NCBI RefSeq assembly: GCF_002086125.1
Contig: NZ_MVHG01000016.1
Coordinates: 1 to 64,000 of the forward strand
DNA length: 64,000 bases
Origin: Mycobacterium arosiense ATCC BAA-1401 = DSM 45069
GTDB lineage: Bacteria > Actinomycetota > Actinomycetes > Mycobacteriales > Mycobacteriaceae
Reading direction: 5' to 3'
In this document: piece by piece, positions 44,330 through 53,540 of the stretch
Numbering within the stretch: position 1 is the stretch's first letter
How the letters are laid out: every line of letters begins with the position of its first letter
Made by a program: the position numbers and the translations under genes
The notes under the pieces: generated by a model
The model's database searches: none
The model's input: the letters and a program-made list of their open reading frames with translations, nothing else
Told to the model about the DNA's origin: nothing

Positions 44330-46927
44330 GTGAGAATCGCGGTCACGGGGGCCAGCGGCGTGCTCGGCCGCGGCCTCGCCGCACGGCTGCTCAGCCAGGG
44401 CCACGACGTCGCGGGGATTGCCCGCCATCGTCCCGAAAGCTGGCCGAGTGCAGCGGATTTCGTCGCAGCCGACATCCGTGATGCCGACGCCGTCCGCCGC
44501 GCCCTGGCCGGCGCGGACGTCGTCGCGCACTTCGCATGGGCGAAGGGTTCCGGGCACGACGACCAGGTGAACATCGGTGGCACCCGCAACGTGCTCGACG
44601 CGATGGCCGAGACCGGTTCCAGGCGGATCGTTTTCGCGTCGTCGGCCCATGTGTACGGCGGGGCGGCCGTGCCGAAGGCCGAACACGAGGTCACGACTCC
44701 GGTCACTGCCGAAGGCCGGTTCAAGGCCCGAGTCGAACAGATGCTCGCCGAATCCGGCGCGGAATGGGTTGCGGTCCGCTCCGCGCTGATCTTGGGGCGA
44801 AGCGTCGATAACTGGGTGCGTCGCCTGCTGGCATCGCCGGCGTTCCCCGACCGGTCGGCCGATCGCCAGATGCAGGTCGTCCACCTCGACGACGCGCTTC
44901 GGCTGTTCAACCGCGCCATCGTCGATGCCGAAACCCCGGGTGGTCCGGTGAATCTCGCCGCTTCGGGCGACCTGACCTTCCGGCAACTTGCCGCTGCGCT
45001 GCGCCGCCCAGTCGTGCGCCTGGGCCGCGAGCGGGCGGAGCTGCGACTGGTGCGGGGGGCCGCGCTTATGGAGATCTCGCGGCTGACAGACGAATGGGCA
45101 TTCCAGCCGGCGTGGGAAGCCGGCGAATGTGTCCAGGATTTCGCGCTGGCCGTGCGCGGCCGGGTGACCGTGGGCAATCGGCTGGTATCGCTGCCGTGGC
45201 GGCTGGCCAACATCGGGGACCTACCCGCGGTCGACGCGCCCAGCAGCGACGGGGTCAAGCCCATCTGGGCGGGCGCAGAGGGCGATAACGGGGAATTCGA
45301 CACGCCGATCGATCCGCGATTTCCCACCTTCCTGGCCACGAATCTGTCTGAGGCGCTGCCTGGCCCCTTTTCGCCGGCGTCGGCGTCGGCGACGGTTCGC
45401 GGACTGCGGGCCAGCGCCGTGTGCGTCGCCGAGCGGTTGCGGCCCGGCGGGACGATTCAGCGTGAAATCGCGATGCGCATGGTCGCGGTCTTTGCTCACC
45501 GCCTCTACGGCGCCATCACGACCGCGCACTTCATGGCCGAGACGGTGCCGTTCGTCAAGCCCACGACGGTAGTGAGCAACAGCGGGTTCTTCGGCCCGAG
45601 CATGGCCGCCCTGCCGATCTTCAATGAGGAACATCCGCACTCCGACACCGGCCGAATTCGCAAGCAACTGCGGACCGTCCGCAATATCGGGGTATTCGGC
45701 GTCAACCTGATCGGCCTGTCCGCCGGCGCGCCCCTGGACACCCGCGAGTTCGTCGCCGATGTCGATCGCCTGGAACGCCTGACCGACGGTGACCTCTCCG
45801 GGCTGGACGATCGTCGGCTGCTGAGCCTGATCTCGCTGGCGCGCGACCAGGTGGTGCACGGCTGGGTGCTGGCGGCGGGATCATTTTTGCTGTGCGCGGC
45901 GTTCAACGTGCTGCTGCGCGGTTTATGCGGGCGAGACGTCGTCGCGCCCGGCGGACCGGAATTGGTCAGCGCGCGTTCCGTCGAGGCGATGCAGCGGCTG
46001 GTGGTCGCCGCGCAGCGGGACCCGAAAGCGACGGCGCTGCTGAGCGAACCAGGCGACCGGCTGGACAAGCTCGCCGTCGAGGCGCCGGAGTTTTATGCCG
46101 CCCTGCGCGACGAGCTGACGCTCATCGGACACCGTGGTCCGGCGGAGCTCGAAATGCGTTCGACGAGTTACGCCGACGATCCCGAGCTGCTCGTGCGGAT
46201 GGTCACCAGGGCTATGACCGCGACATCCGCGCCGCAGCCGCGGCAGCCCCGAATTCCATTGCATGCCAAGCCTATTGCGGCCCTGGCCACCCGGCAACTG
46301 CGCGACCGCGAGGTCCGCCGCGACAAGGTGGTGCGGGCTAACTGGGTGCTCCGCACGCTGCTTCGCGAATATGGACGTAGATCGGTGGAGGCCGGGCTCT
46401 TCGCCACCGCCGATGACGTCTTCTATCTACTCATCGACGAACTCGACGCCCTCCCCGCCGAGGTGGGCGCGCTGGTGGCCCGGCGCCGCTCCGAACAACG
46501 CCGCCTGGTCGCCGTGGCGCCGCCGACGGTCTTCAGCGGAAGCTGGCGGCCGACCGCGACCTCATCGGACGGGCTGGTCAGCGGGGACACCATGCGTGGG
46601 GTCGGCGTATGCGGGGGACGGGTGCGCGGGCGGGTGCGGATCGTGCGGCCCGAGACGATCGATGACCTGCAACCCGGTGAGATCCTTGTCGCAGAGGTGA
46701 CCGACGTCGGATACACCGCGGCGTTCTGCTACGCCGCCGCCGTCATCACCGAACTCGGCGGCCCGATGTCGCACGCCGCGGTGGTGGCCCGCGAATTCGG
46801 GTTTCCGTGCGTCGTCGACGTTCAGGGCGCCACCAGGGCGCTGCCCCAGGGAGCCATGGTGGAGGTCGACGGTGCCACCGGCGAGATCCGGTTGCTCGGG
46901 CCGGCCTCGCACGACGCGCTGAGCTAG
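44330..46927 (+). CDS. NAD-dependent epimerase fused to a PEP-utiliser swivelling domain (Rv2047c-like)
   Basis: An 865-aa protein 7 bp after pks12, so the two form an operon. Residues 1-~270 are an extended SDR (RIAVTGASGVLGRGLAARLL, ADIRDADAVRRAL, a VYGG block). Residues ~330-740 are a helical region without clear assignment. The C-terminal ~100 residues are the PEP-utilising enzyme swivelling domain, with the phosphate-carrying His815 in GGPMSHAAVVAREFGFPCVV. An ATP-grasp partner domain, expected in PEP synthase-type enzymes, is not recognisable. In M. tuberculosis the same gene follows pks12, so a role in mycoketide lipid synthesis is plausible but unproven. Its stop overlaps the convergent P450 stop. 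Confidence 0.85.
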   Translation: MRIAVTGASGVLGRGLAARLLSQGHDVAGIARHRPESWPSAADFVAADIRDADAVRRALAGADVVAHFAWAKGSGHDDQVNIGGTRNVLDAMAETGSRRIVFASSAHVYGGAAVPKAEHEVTTPVTAEGRFKARVEQMLAESGAEWVAVRSALILGRSVDNWVRRLLASPAFPDRSADRQMQVVHLDDALRLFNRAIVDAETPGGPVNLAASGDLTFRQLAAALRRPVVRLGRERAELRLVRGAALMEISRLTDEWAFQPAWEAGECVQDFALAVRGRVTVGNRLVSLPWRLANIGDLPAVDAPSSDGVKPIWAGAEGDNGEFDTPIDPRFPTFLATNLSEALPGPFSPASASATVRGLRASAVCVAERLRPGGTIQREIAMRMVAVFAHRLYGAITTAHFMAETVPFVKPTTVVSNSGFFGPSMAALPIFNEEHPHSDTGRIRKQLRTVRNIGVFGVNLIGLSAGAPLDTREFVADVDRLERLTDGDLSGLDDRRLLSLISLARDQVVHGWVLAAGSFLLCAAFNVLLRGLCGRDVVAPGGPELVSARSVEAMQRLVVAAQRDPKATALLSEPGDRLDKLAVEAPEFYAALRDELTLIGHRGPAELEMRSTSYADDPELLVRMVTRAMTATSAPQPRQPRIPLHAKPIAALATRQLRDREVRRDKVVRANWVLRTLLREYGRRSVEAGLFATADDVFYLLIDELDALPAEVGALVARRRSEQRRLVAVAPPTVFSGSWRPTATSSDGLVSGDTMRGVGVCGGRVRGRVRIVRPETIDDLQPGEILVAEVTDVGYTAAFCYAAAVITELGGPMSHAAVVAREFGFPCVVDVQGATRALPQGAMVEVDGATGEIRLLGPASHDALS

Positions 46928-48150
46928 TCGAATTCCATCTGCAGCTCCACCGGCCCGCTCAGTCCGAGCATCGGCTTCCAGCGCGCCGTTGCCACACGGC
47001 GCGGATTGATCATGCGCCGGGCGATGACTTTGAGGGCTCCAGCGAGTTCCGTTCGGGCGAGATTGGCGCCAAGGCAATAGTGGGCGCCCCCGCCGAACGT
47101 CAAAATGGGCGGCGGGTCCTTCCGGGTGATGTCGAACCGGTCCGGTTCCGGATACACCTCTGGATCGCAGTTGGCCGCAAAAGTATTCACCGAAATGAAG
47201 GTGCCGGCCGGAAACGTGTACTGCGCGAACGTGACGTCGTCCAGGACGGTGCGCAGGGTGGTACAGACCGCCGGCGAATGGCGCATGCATTCCTCGACGG
47301 CTCGCACAGCGAGGCCGGAATCATCGCGCAGCATCGCCAGCTGATCCGGATGATCACACAGCGCGTGCATGCACGCCGACAATTGATTGCGAGTGGTGTC
47401 CGTCCCGGCGCTGAGGATGCTGAACGCCAGCATGCGCATCTCCGCGTTGCTCAGCCGGTCGCCGTCGTCCTGGGCGCGGATCAGTTCGGAGATCAAGTCG
47501 TCGGTCAACCGGCTCCGCCGTTCAATGATCATGTCGTCGATGTAGGCGTCGAACTCGTCCCACGCCCGCATCACCATGTGCTGCTCGTTCGCCAGGTCGG
47601 CGTCAAACCTGACGATTTCAAAGATGTCCTCGGCCCATAGGGAAAACTGCTCCCAGTCCTCGGGAGGCGCGCCCAACAGCGCGCAGATGATCGGGATCGG
47701 GTACGGCCGAGCGATGTCGGTGACGAAATCGCATCGGCCGGTATCGGCGACCCGGTCGATCAGTTCGTTGATCACCGTTTCGACGGTGTCTTCCATGCGC
47801 GCCGACGCTCGCGGCGTGAAGGCCTTGGATACCAGACCGCGCAGCCGTCGATGTTCCTCTCCTTCCATGCCCAGGATGGTGCCGAGGACCCGCTCATAGA
47901 GCGGGCCGGACGTTATCCCGCGAGCGGTCATGTGCAGCCCGGGCGGGAAAACGAACCGGGGGTCGCGAAGTATCCCGCGGGCGAGTTCGTAGCCGAGCAC
48001 CTCGGGTCCTAGCGGTCCGATGGCTATCGGCGACCGCGTGCGCACCTCGTGGATGCGCGGACCGACCTCGTGCACGGTGTCGGCGATGTCGTAGTGCAGC
48101 GTCGGGAGGTCGGCGTCGAAGACGCCGGGTGATGCGGTGTCGACGGTCAT
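46924..48150 (-). CDS. Cytochrome P450 (408 aa)
   Basis: Soluble bacterial class I P450. Hallmarks: I-helix AGTDTT (248-253), K-helix ExxR (E287-R290) and heme-binding FGGGAHYCLG with Cys359. It needs a ferredoxin and reductase, neither encoded nearby. It is the last gene of a ten-gene - strand run that begins with the membrane protein at 54287. The gap to the next upstream gene is 34 bp, so co-expression is likely. This suggests that the system hydroxylates or processes a small hydrophobic substrate. I cannot assign a CYP family. Confidence 0.92.
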   Translation of the reverse strand: MTVDTASPGVFDADLPTLHYDIADTVHEVGPRIHEVRTRSPIAIGPLGPEVLGYELARGILRDPRFVFPPGLHMTARGITSGPLYERVLGTILGMEGEEHRRLRGLVSKAFTPRASARMEDTVETVINELIDRVADTGRCDFVTDIARPYPIPIICALLGAPPEDWEQFSLWAEDIFEIVRFDADLANEQHMVMRAWDEFDAYIDDMIIERRSRLTDDLISELIRAQDDGDRLSNAEMRMLAFSILSAGTDTTRNQLSACMHALCDHPDQLAMLRDDSGLAVRAVEECMRHSPAVCTTLRTVLDDVTFAQYTFPAGTFISVNTFAANCDPEVYPEPDRFDITRKDPPPILTFGGGAHYCLGANLARTELAGALKVIARRMINPRRVATARWKPMLGLSGPVELQMEFD

Positions 48151-48184
48151 CGTGTCTCCTTGAGCCGAGCCATGCCTTCTGCAA

Positions 48185-48601
48185 TCACGGGATGTTGGTC
48201 GCCAGGAAAGTCAGTGGCAGTCCCAGGATCGACACGTCGTTCTCATCGAGGTAAGTACCCTGGCCCTCCATGCGTTGCCGGAATCGCGTTGTCGCGCCGT
48301 AGCGCTCGGCGACGGCGTCGGACTTGGCGGCTTCCGGAACTCCGATCACCACGGTGAACACGCCGTCGCCGTGACGCTCGAGGAACTCCGTCACCGAGAC
48401 GGCGACCTCGCCGGTCGACCCGGGAATCGGGCTGATCAATTCGATACCCCGATTCCAGTCGAGGTGGATGTCAAGGCCCAGCTCGGCCAGTTGCAGGGGC
48501 TCGAAGAAAAATCCGAGATCAATGAACATTTGCGCCGCTGCGGCATGACGTTCCGGCGCCACGGCGAACACGACGTGATGAAGCGCGGGTTCTTCAAGCA
48601 T
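48185..48601 (-). CDS. VOC-superfamily (glyoxalase/dioxygenase-like) protein
   Basis: A 138-aa protein with the beta-alpha-beta-beta-beta signature of the vicinal-oxygen-chelate fold: ALHHVVFAVAPERHAAAAQMF at the start, LDIHLDWNRGIELISPI, and a final strand block. His and Glu residues at the start of strands (HHVV, GIELI) could be metal ligands, but a full set is not obvious, so it may be a binding rather than catalytic protein. It lies 10 bp after the DapB-like gene in the same operon. Confidence 0.7.
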   Translation of the reverse strand: MLEEPALHHVVFAVAPERHAAAAQMFIDLGFFFEPLQLAELGLDIHLDWNRGIELISPIPGSTGEVAVSVTEFLERHGDGVFTVVIGVPEAAKSDAVAERYGATTRFRQRMEGQGTYLDENDVSILGLPLTFLATNIP

Positions 48602-48611
48602 CTGGTGTCTC

Positions 48612-49670
48612 CTATCGAGAATCGGCGCGCAGCACGCCGCGCGGCAGTAGCAGCGGCAGATCGTTGTAGGTGACGATGCCAGGAGGGGCGGCGACGACGG
48701 CGGGTATCGCGGTGATCGCCGGCATCGCGGTGATGGTCAGTCCCAACATGATGTAGTCGTCCAATGTCTGGCCCGTAAAGTCGGGTGGCGGAAGGAAACT
48801 CAGCGTGGTCTTGATCGTCGGTTGGCCCTGCACCTCGATCGTGTAACCCATGTCCAGCGGCCAATCCGGGTCCAGCGATCGGCCCTTGCGCCAGCGCCCC
48901 CGGATTTCGACGACCTCTCGGCCGTCAACGATCCCTTTCCAGCGGACATCGACACCGGCGACGCATCCCTTTTGGATCGTCCAGTCGCCGGGCAGGTGCA
49001 GATCCTCAATGGTGTGGGCGTATTCGACTTCGCAGCACACGTCGTCGAGCTCGGCGCCCAAAGCATCGGCAATCAGCAACACGCCGTCGGCGAAGATGCC
49101 GGAGCCTTTCTCCGTTATGGCCGGAAGGTCCGGATGATCGATGGGATAGCCGAAGCCCATGGGTATCTCGGTCGCCGGCGAGTTGTAGATCGTGGTGTCG
49201 ACGGATTCCAGCATGGAAACCTTGTCCACCCGGTCCGAAAGCCCCGCCGACACGATGGCGAAGAGTTGGATGAAGCCGGGGTTGATGCCGCTGCCGAAGA
49301 TGGTTGATCCGCCGGCCGCGCAGGCCCGTTCGATGCGTTCGCGTCCGGCACCGAGGTAGTGCCCGGTGATAAACCCGGCGGTGCCCACCACATTGATGCC
49401 CGCGCCGAGGATGCGCACCAGCTCGTCGACGTCGGCGAACATCGGGTTGTAGATCACACAGTCCGGCTGGAGCGCGAGCAGCGCCTCAATATCGTTGGTC
49501 GCCTTGACATTGAGCGGTTCGATCCCGCACAGCTCACCGACATCACGTCCGGCCTTCTCTGGTGACCAGGCGTAGCACCCGACGAGCTGTAGTGTCGGGT
49601 TGGCGACCACGGCCTTGACCGAACTCTTGCCGACGTTGCCCGTCGTCCACTGAACGACACGATGGATCAA
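48612..49670 (-). CDS. DapB-like NAD(P)-dependent dehydrogenase, paralogue 1 (352 aa)
   Basis: An N-terminal Rossmann domain (VVQWTTGNVGKSSVKAVVAN) like dihydrodipicolinate reductase, with a larger C-terminal domain as in 2,4-diaminopentanoate-type amine dehydrogenases. The INVVGTAGFITGHY and GSGINPGFIQLFAIV blocks match the other two paralogues of this window. It is not lysine-pathway DapB, which is about 100 residues shorter. Substrate unknown; an oxo- or amino-intermediate of the pathway encoded here is likely. Gaps of 10-13 bp on both sides place it inside the operon. Confidence 0.8.
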   Translation of the reverse strand: MIHRVVQWTTGNVGKSSVKAVVANPTLQLVGCYAWSPEKAGRDVGELCGIEPLNVKATNDIEALLALQPDCVIYNPMFADVDELVRILGAGINVVGTAGFITGHYLGAGRERIERACAAGGSTIFGSGINPGFIQLFAIVSAGLSDRVDKVSMLESVDTTIYNSPATEIPMGFGYPIDHPDLPAITEKGSGIFADGVLLIADALGAELDDVCCEVEYAHTIEDLHLPGDWTIQKGCVAGVDVRWKGIVDGREVVEIRGRWRKGRSLDPDWPLDMGYTIEVQGQPTIKTTLSFLPPPDFTGQTLDDYIMLGLTITAMPAITAIPAVVAAPPGIVTYNDLPLLLPRGVLRADSR

Positions 49671-49683
49671 CGGTTCGGTCCGT

Positions 49684-50115
49684 TCATGGGTGGGGCGCCG
49701 GCTGGGCTTGGCGGGCCAGCCTGTCGTTGTGGATCTTGACGAGTTCGCGGAACCCCAGCCGGTGATACTTCGGTATCGGTTGAATGCCCCAGACGTCCTG
49801 CGCGGTGGCTTTGCCTTCGGCGCCCTCGGGCGGCCCGAACGGCGGATAGGGGTACTTGCACTCCAACGTGTCGTTGGAATAACGGATCTTCAGTAGCTCG
49901 CTGCAGATCTGGGTGAGACTCAGGGTGGGGTAGCCGTAGTAGATCGCCATGAACGGCAACGTGAAAGCACCCTCGATCACCAGGGCCACCAGGCACACCA
50001 ACACCGCACGCTTGATCCATTTGTGCATCCGGGCGTAGTACGGCGTCGTCCCCGGTTCGAGATCGGTGGCCGGGTCCTGGTCATCGGTGGCCGAAGCGGC
50101 AGACAGACTGTTCAT
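49684..50115 (-). CDS. Single-pass membrane protein with two extracytoplasmic Cys (143 aa)
   Basis: Unrecognised family. An acidic N-terminus of ~30 residues is followed by one membrane helix (~36-58, [20 protein letters not shown]). A ~85-residue soluble domain follows, predicted outside, with Cys71 and Cys86 (QICSELL and TLECKYPY), several Tyr/Pro, and a His near the end (PKYHRLGF). ATG 50115 is preceded by AAGGAGTGG. The frame is open further upstream but only as a shadow of the next gene. It lies 14 bp after the multi-pass protein and may be a subunit of the same complex. Confidence 0.7.
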   Translation of the reverse strand: MNSLSAASATDDQDPATDLEPGTTPYYARMHKWIKRAVLVCLVALVIEGAFTLPFMAIYYGYPTLSLTQICSELLKIRYSNDTLECKYPYPPFGPPEGAEGKATAQDVWGIQPIPKYHRLGFRELVKIHNDRLARQAQPAPHP

Positions 50116-50129
50116 GGTCCCACTCCTTG

Positions 50130-50843
50130 TTAGTCGGAGAAGATTTCGCGGTTGACGGTGTGTAGGTAGGGGATGGCGAGGAAGGGGGTGATGTAGAAGA
50201 TGTCGTAGAGCCACCAGCCGATGACCGGGAAGACGACCCCGGCATAACGAACGTCGGCGAACATCGTCATGTTGAACACGTAGGCCGACCAGATGACCAC
50301 GCCCATCCAGCAGGTGACCACCATCCACTGATGCCCCCACCGCTTCATCTGGAGGAAGCCGATGGCCGCGGCCACCCGCATGGAGAACACGGTGAGGATC
50401 AGGCCGGCCACATAGGCCTTTTCGCCCGGCCCCGCCGCGCCGCCGATCCAAAGCTCGTTGTAGTGCCAGAAATAACCGGCGTCGAACATGTTGCCCCAGC
50501 CGACCATCAGCACGCGGTTGATCAGGGTGTGGTTGGCGACCAAGTCCAACGCCCACCCCAGGCTGTTGAGCATTCCGTCGATCAGCACCAGATAGCCGAT
50601 CAGCGTGACGATCATGGGCCGAACCGACAGGCCGGCACGCAGGGCCCGGCGCTGCAGCCATACTCCGCGCATGAAGATGGGGAATCCGATCAGTCCCGGC
50701 GCCCACATGCCCATCAGCGCCGCGCCGACGATCATCCACTTGTCGGCGTGACGCTGCGCCCGGCGGGATTCGTCGTGGTGGTCCTCGAGGCTGACCGGTG
50801 CCTCGGCGCAGTCCGAATGTCGTTTCAGGGAAGGAAGATTCAC
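50130..50843 (-). CDS. Multi-pass membrane protein, paralogue A1 (237 aa)
   Basis: Five or six membrane helices (for example [55 protein letters not shown]). Polar residues in conserved hydrophobic surroundings stand out: [23 protein letters not shown] and [13 protein letters not shown]; the His, Asp and Glu there could bind a metal. A second, very similar gene lies at 53541-54287. GTG 50843 is chosen because it overlaps the stop of the 42-aa gene (GTGA) and gives VNLPSL, like MNLPRL in the paralogue. I know no function for this family. With NorQ- and NorD-like proteins in the same operon it is the best candidate for the catalytic membrane subunit. Confidence 0.75.
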   Translation of the reverse strand: MNLPSLKRHSDCAEAPVSLEDHHDESRRAQRHADKWMIVGAALMGMWAPGLIGFPIFMRGVWLQRRALRAGLSVRPMIVTLIGYLVLIDGMLNSLGWALDLVANHTLINRVLMVGWGNMFDAGYFWHYNELWIGGAAGPGEKAYVAGLILTVFSMRVAAAIGFLQMKRWGHQWMVVTCWMGVVIWSAYVFNMTMFADVRYAGVVFPVIGWWLYDIFYITPFLAIPYLHTVNREIFSD

Positions 50844-50968
50844 AGGTCCCACCACCCCCGCGCGAACGACATGTAGAGCTGGATCCCGAACATCGCCAGC
50901 AAGTAGCCGTAGATGAAGATCTGGAAGACGATGAGCGCTCTCTTGCGCTTCTCCTCTTGTCGGTCCAT
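50840..50968 (-). CDS. 42-aa single-helix membrane protein
   Basis: A small gene from ATG 50968 to TGA 50840. A charged cytoplasmic start ([11 protein letters not shown]) precedes one membrane helix ([20 protein letters not shown]) and a short end with two Trp (GWWDL). ATG is preceded by AAGGAGCC, its stop overlaps the GTG of A1, and it lies 14 bp after the AAA gene, so it is translated as part of the operon. Possibly a small structural subunit, as in respiratory complexes. Confidence 0.65.
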   Translation of the reverse strand: MDRQEEKRKRALIVFQIFIYGYLLAMFGIQLYMSFARGWWDL

Positions 50969-50982
50969 GCCGTGGCTCCTTT

Positions 50983-51792
50983 CTAAGAACTACTCGATGC
51001 GGCGGAGGTATCCGAGGTCCCGAGGCTGGCGGCCGCGACCTCGCGCAGGCCGTCGGTGACGGCGCCGTCGGTGCTCAGTGGCGCGAGTATGCACGCGTCG
51101 GCGGCATCCAATTCGGTTGCGCCCGCGGCGATCAGGTGGGCGGCGGTGACCAGCACCCTGGTCGAGGGCGGCTCAAAATGGAAGGCTCGGTCCGCGGTGC
51201 GGATGGCGACCGCGCATCCGACCAGCCGCCTCGCCGTGGCCAACGGAATTCCGGATTCGTCGACGATCACCTCGGCCTCCCGGTCCGGCGGCAGATACTG
51301 CATCGTCAGCGTCGCGAACCGCTGACGGAACGACGGTTTGAGCTCCTTGAGCGAGCTGCGATAGGCGGGGTTGTACGAACACACCAGCATGAACTCCTCG
51401 GGCGCTTTCACCACCTCACCGGCGCGATCGAGATACAGCGACCGGCGGTGATCGGTGAGCGAATGCAGGATGGCCAAGGAGTCATGGCGGGCCTCGACGA
51501 CCTCGTCGAGATAGCAGATCGCACCGGCTTTGACCGCCCGGGTCAGCGGGCCATCGGTCCAGACCACGTCGCCGCCGGACACCATGAAGCGGCCGACGAG
51601 ATCGGAGCTGGTGAGGTCGTCGTGGCAGCTGATGGTGACCACGGGCCGCTGCAGCAGTGAGCCCATGTGCTCGACGAATCGGGTCTTGCCGCACCCGGTT
51701 GGGCCGGTGAGCATCACCGGGATGTGCCGGTGGAAGGCCTGCTCGAACAGGCGAACTTCGTTGCCGTTGGCGAAATATGTCTCGGTGGTCAT
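50983..51792 (-). CDS. NorQ/CbbQ-type MoxR AAA+ ATPase
   Basis: A 269-aa AAA+ ATPase. Walker A is GPTGCGKT (30-37), Walker B CYLDEVVEAR, sensor region VCSYNPAYRSSLKELKPSFRQRF. The TDHRRSLYLDRAGEVV block and the overall sequence place it in the CbbQ/NirQ/NorQ/GpvN group. These ATPases work with a VWA protein to insert metal cofactors or activate target metalloenzymes such as nitric oxide reductase or Rubisco. Neither target is encoded here, so the client is probably the membrane proteins of this operon. It lies 21 bp after the VWA gene. Confidence 0.9.
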   Translation of the reverse strand: MTTETYFANGNEVRLFEQAFHRHIPVMLTGPTGCGKTRFVEHMGSLLQRPVVTISCHDDLTSSDLVGRFMVSGGDVVWTDGPLTRAVKAGAICYLDEVVEARHDSLAILHSLTDHRRSLYLDRAGEVVKAPEEFMLVCSYNPAYRSSLKELKPSFRQRFATLTMQYLPPDREAEVIVDESGIPLATARRLVGCAVAIRTADRAFHFEPPSTRVLVTAAHLIAAGATELDAADACILAPLSTDGAVTDGLREVAAASLGTSDTSAASSSS

Positions 51793-51813
51793 CTCTTCCT
51801 CAGCGGGACGCGT

Positions 51814-53352
51814 TCATGCCGCGACCAGTTCGCGATGGACGTGGGCCAGTACCCGGGGCAGCTCCTCTATGCGCCGAATCCGTTGCGACCGGCGGGGCCC
51901 GAACACCTCGGGGAGGGGATCGATGCGGGTCGGTCCCACCCCCACGTAGTACATCGACACCCCGGCCTCGTCGGCCTCCTCCACGGCGTGCGCGGCGTCC
52001 GCCCAGGCATACCGGCCCTCGTAGCCTTCATCGGAGATCAGTCCGTCACCGATGACGATCAGCAGGCGGCGCTCGGAGGCCTGCTCCAGCAGTCGGCTCG
52101 TCAGATGGCGAAGGGGCGCACCCAGTCTGGTGTATCCGCGGGCGGACAATCCCAGGCCACTCGGTGGTACGAATCGGCGATCGTCAAAGTCCTTCAGGCA
52201 ACGGACTTCGACTCGATGACGGGTGTTGCCGGTGAATACGAAGACGCCATGACGCTCGCGCGCCAGCGTCATGGCGCGCGAAAGTGCATCGGCACAAGAC
52301 AACTCCAGCCCGAACACGCGGCCACCGTGCACCCCCAGCGACGAACTGCCGTCGAGCAGCAAGGCGGTGGTGACGTCGCGGCTGCTGGGCAGCAGGTCGC
52401 GGAACACCTTCGGTTCCTTCGCCTCGCCGGTCACCAGATCGATGTAGTGGTTGACGTATTGGTCGATATCGAGGTCGGAGCCGTCTTCGAGGCGGTTGGT
52501 CATCGCACGGTGGGTGTGTTTTTCGAACCACTTACGCACGTCGACGGCGATCGGCACCGGCCGGCGGGTGTGCCGGCCGTCGGTACGCTCGGCCCGCTCT
52601 ATCAGGGCGACGTGGTCCCGCATGAATTGCTGTGTCCACATGTTCCATTCGGGGTAGGGAATGCCGGGCCGGTGTTGCGGGGTGACGTCGAGATCGTTGT
52701 CTTGTGGCCGGCTCGGGGGCGGCAGGTTGGGGTTGCGGACTCCGCCGTCGCCGCCGACCGGAACCGAGTACGGGCGCGGCAGACGCCTCTGCGTTGTGGT
52801 CCATGGCATCCTGCCGAAGCCGCGGCGCAACTTGTCGGCCAATCCGTGCGGCGCCGTGTGTGCCAGCGGCAACGAGCCTAGCAGCGGGTGAACCGTCAAT
52901 TCCTGGCTCGTGGCCGCCAATGCGATTGCCCTATTGAGCATTTCGACGGCAGCCATGTCGCCGGCCTCGGTGCGGACTTCGGGAAGTAGCCGCCGGACCT
53001 CGGGGAGCAGTCCCGGCCATTGCGACGCGATCCAGCCAAGGGCGACGCCGGCCTCGACCAGGGTGAGCGCACGCAGTTCGCGGGCGGAGAGCTCGTTGAG
53101 GCGATATTGCGTGACGCGTTCTTTCGACGGCGAACACTGCAGGGCCACGCCGCATGTCAGGGTTCTGCGTGTCCAGTCGGCCATTGCGGGGTAGGGGACA
53201 TGAACGAACGTCAGGGCCGCGTTCACTCCGAAGCCGCGTCGTTCGCCGGTGACCAGCCGCACGCCTTCGCGACGTTGCTCACTGAGCGCGACCGCCGTCA
53301 CGGAGCAGCTCCGTTCCAGCGCCATCGCGTGGCCGTCGGAATGGTCAATCAT
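51814..53352 (-). CDS. NorD/CbbO-like VWA-domain protein (512 aa)
   Basis: The C-terminal half is a von Willebrand factor A domain with the MIDAS motif DGSSS (D334, S336, S338). A Thr (YTRLGAPLRHL) and Asp (VIGDGLISDEGYEG) further on could complete the site. The N-terminal ~230 residues are helical and Arg/Pro-rich, as in NorD/CbbO. It is the expected partner of the AAA+ protein directly downstream, with the VWA domain binding the client. ATG 53352 is used; the start is not sharply defined by a ribosome binding site. Confidence 0.88.
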   Translation of the reverse strand: MIDHSDGHAMALERSCSVTAVALSEQRREGVRLVTGERRGFGVNAALTFVHVPYPAMADWTRRTLTCGVALQCSPSKERVTQYRLNELSARELRALTLVEAGVALGWIASQWPGLLPEVRRLLPEVRTEAGDMAAVEMLNRAIALAATSQELTVHPLLGSLPLAHTAPHGLADKLRRGFGRMPWTTTQRRLPRPYSVPVGGDGGVRNPNLPPPSRPQDNDLDVTPQHRPGIPYPEWNMWTQQFMRDHVALIERAERTDGRHTRRPVPIAVDVRKWFEKHTHRAMTNRLEDGSDLDIDQYVNHYIDLVTGEAKEPKVFRDLLPSSRDVTTALLLDGSSSLGVHGGRVFGLELSCADALSRAMTLARERHGVFVFTGNTRHRVEVRCLKDFDDRRFVPPSGLGLSARGYTRLGAPLRHLTSRLLEQASERRLLIVIGDGLISDEGYEGRYAWADAAHAVEEADEAGVSMYYVGVGPTRIDPLPEVFGPRRSQRIRRIEELPRVLAHVHRELVAA

Positions 53353-53391
53353 GGGCCGAATTCCGTGTGTTCCGGTTGTCCGGGCAGCGGT

Positions 53392-53496
53392 TCAGAACGT
53401 GCCGATGTTGGAGAACAGCCAGTACCAGAACCAGATGATCAGTCCGGTGCCGCCCCAGGCGGCGACGTAGCGAAGTATTTCCCATAGATAGCCCAT
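53392..53496 (-). CDS. 34-aa single-helix membrane protein
   Basis: ATG 53496 to stop 53392, preceded by GAGGAAG. It has an amphipathic start (MGYLWEILRYVAAW) and one membrane helix rich in Trp (GGTGLIIWFWYWLF). It sits between A2 and the VWA gene, mirroring the position of the 42-aa gene next to A1. This argues for one small subunit per multi-pass paralogue. The sequence is not clearly related to the 42-aa protein. Confidence 0.6.
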   Translation of the reverse strand: MGYLWEILRYVAAWGGTGLIIWFWYWLFSNIGTF

Positions 53497-53540
53497 GATG
53501 TGACTTCCTCGGTGGCGTAGTGGGTTTCGGCTCGCGCATG

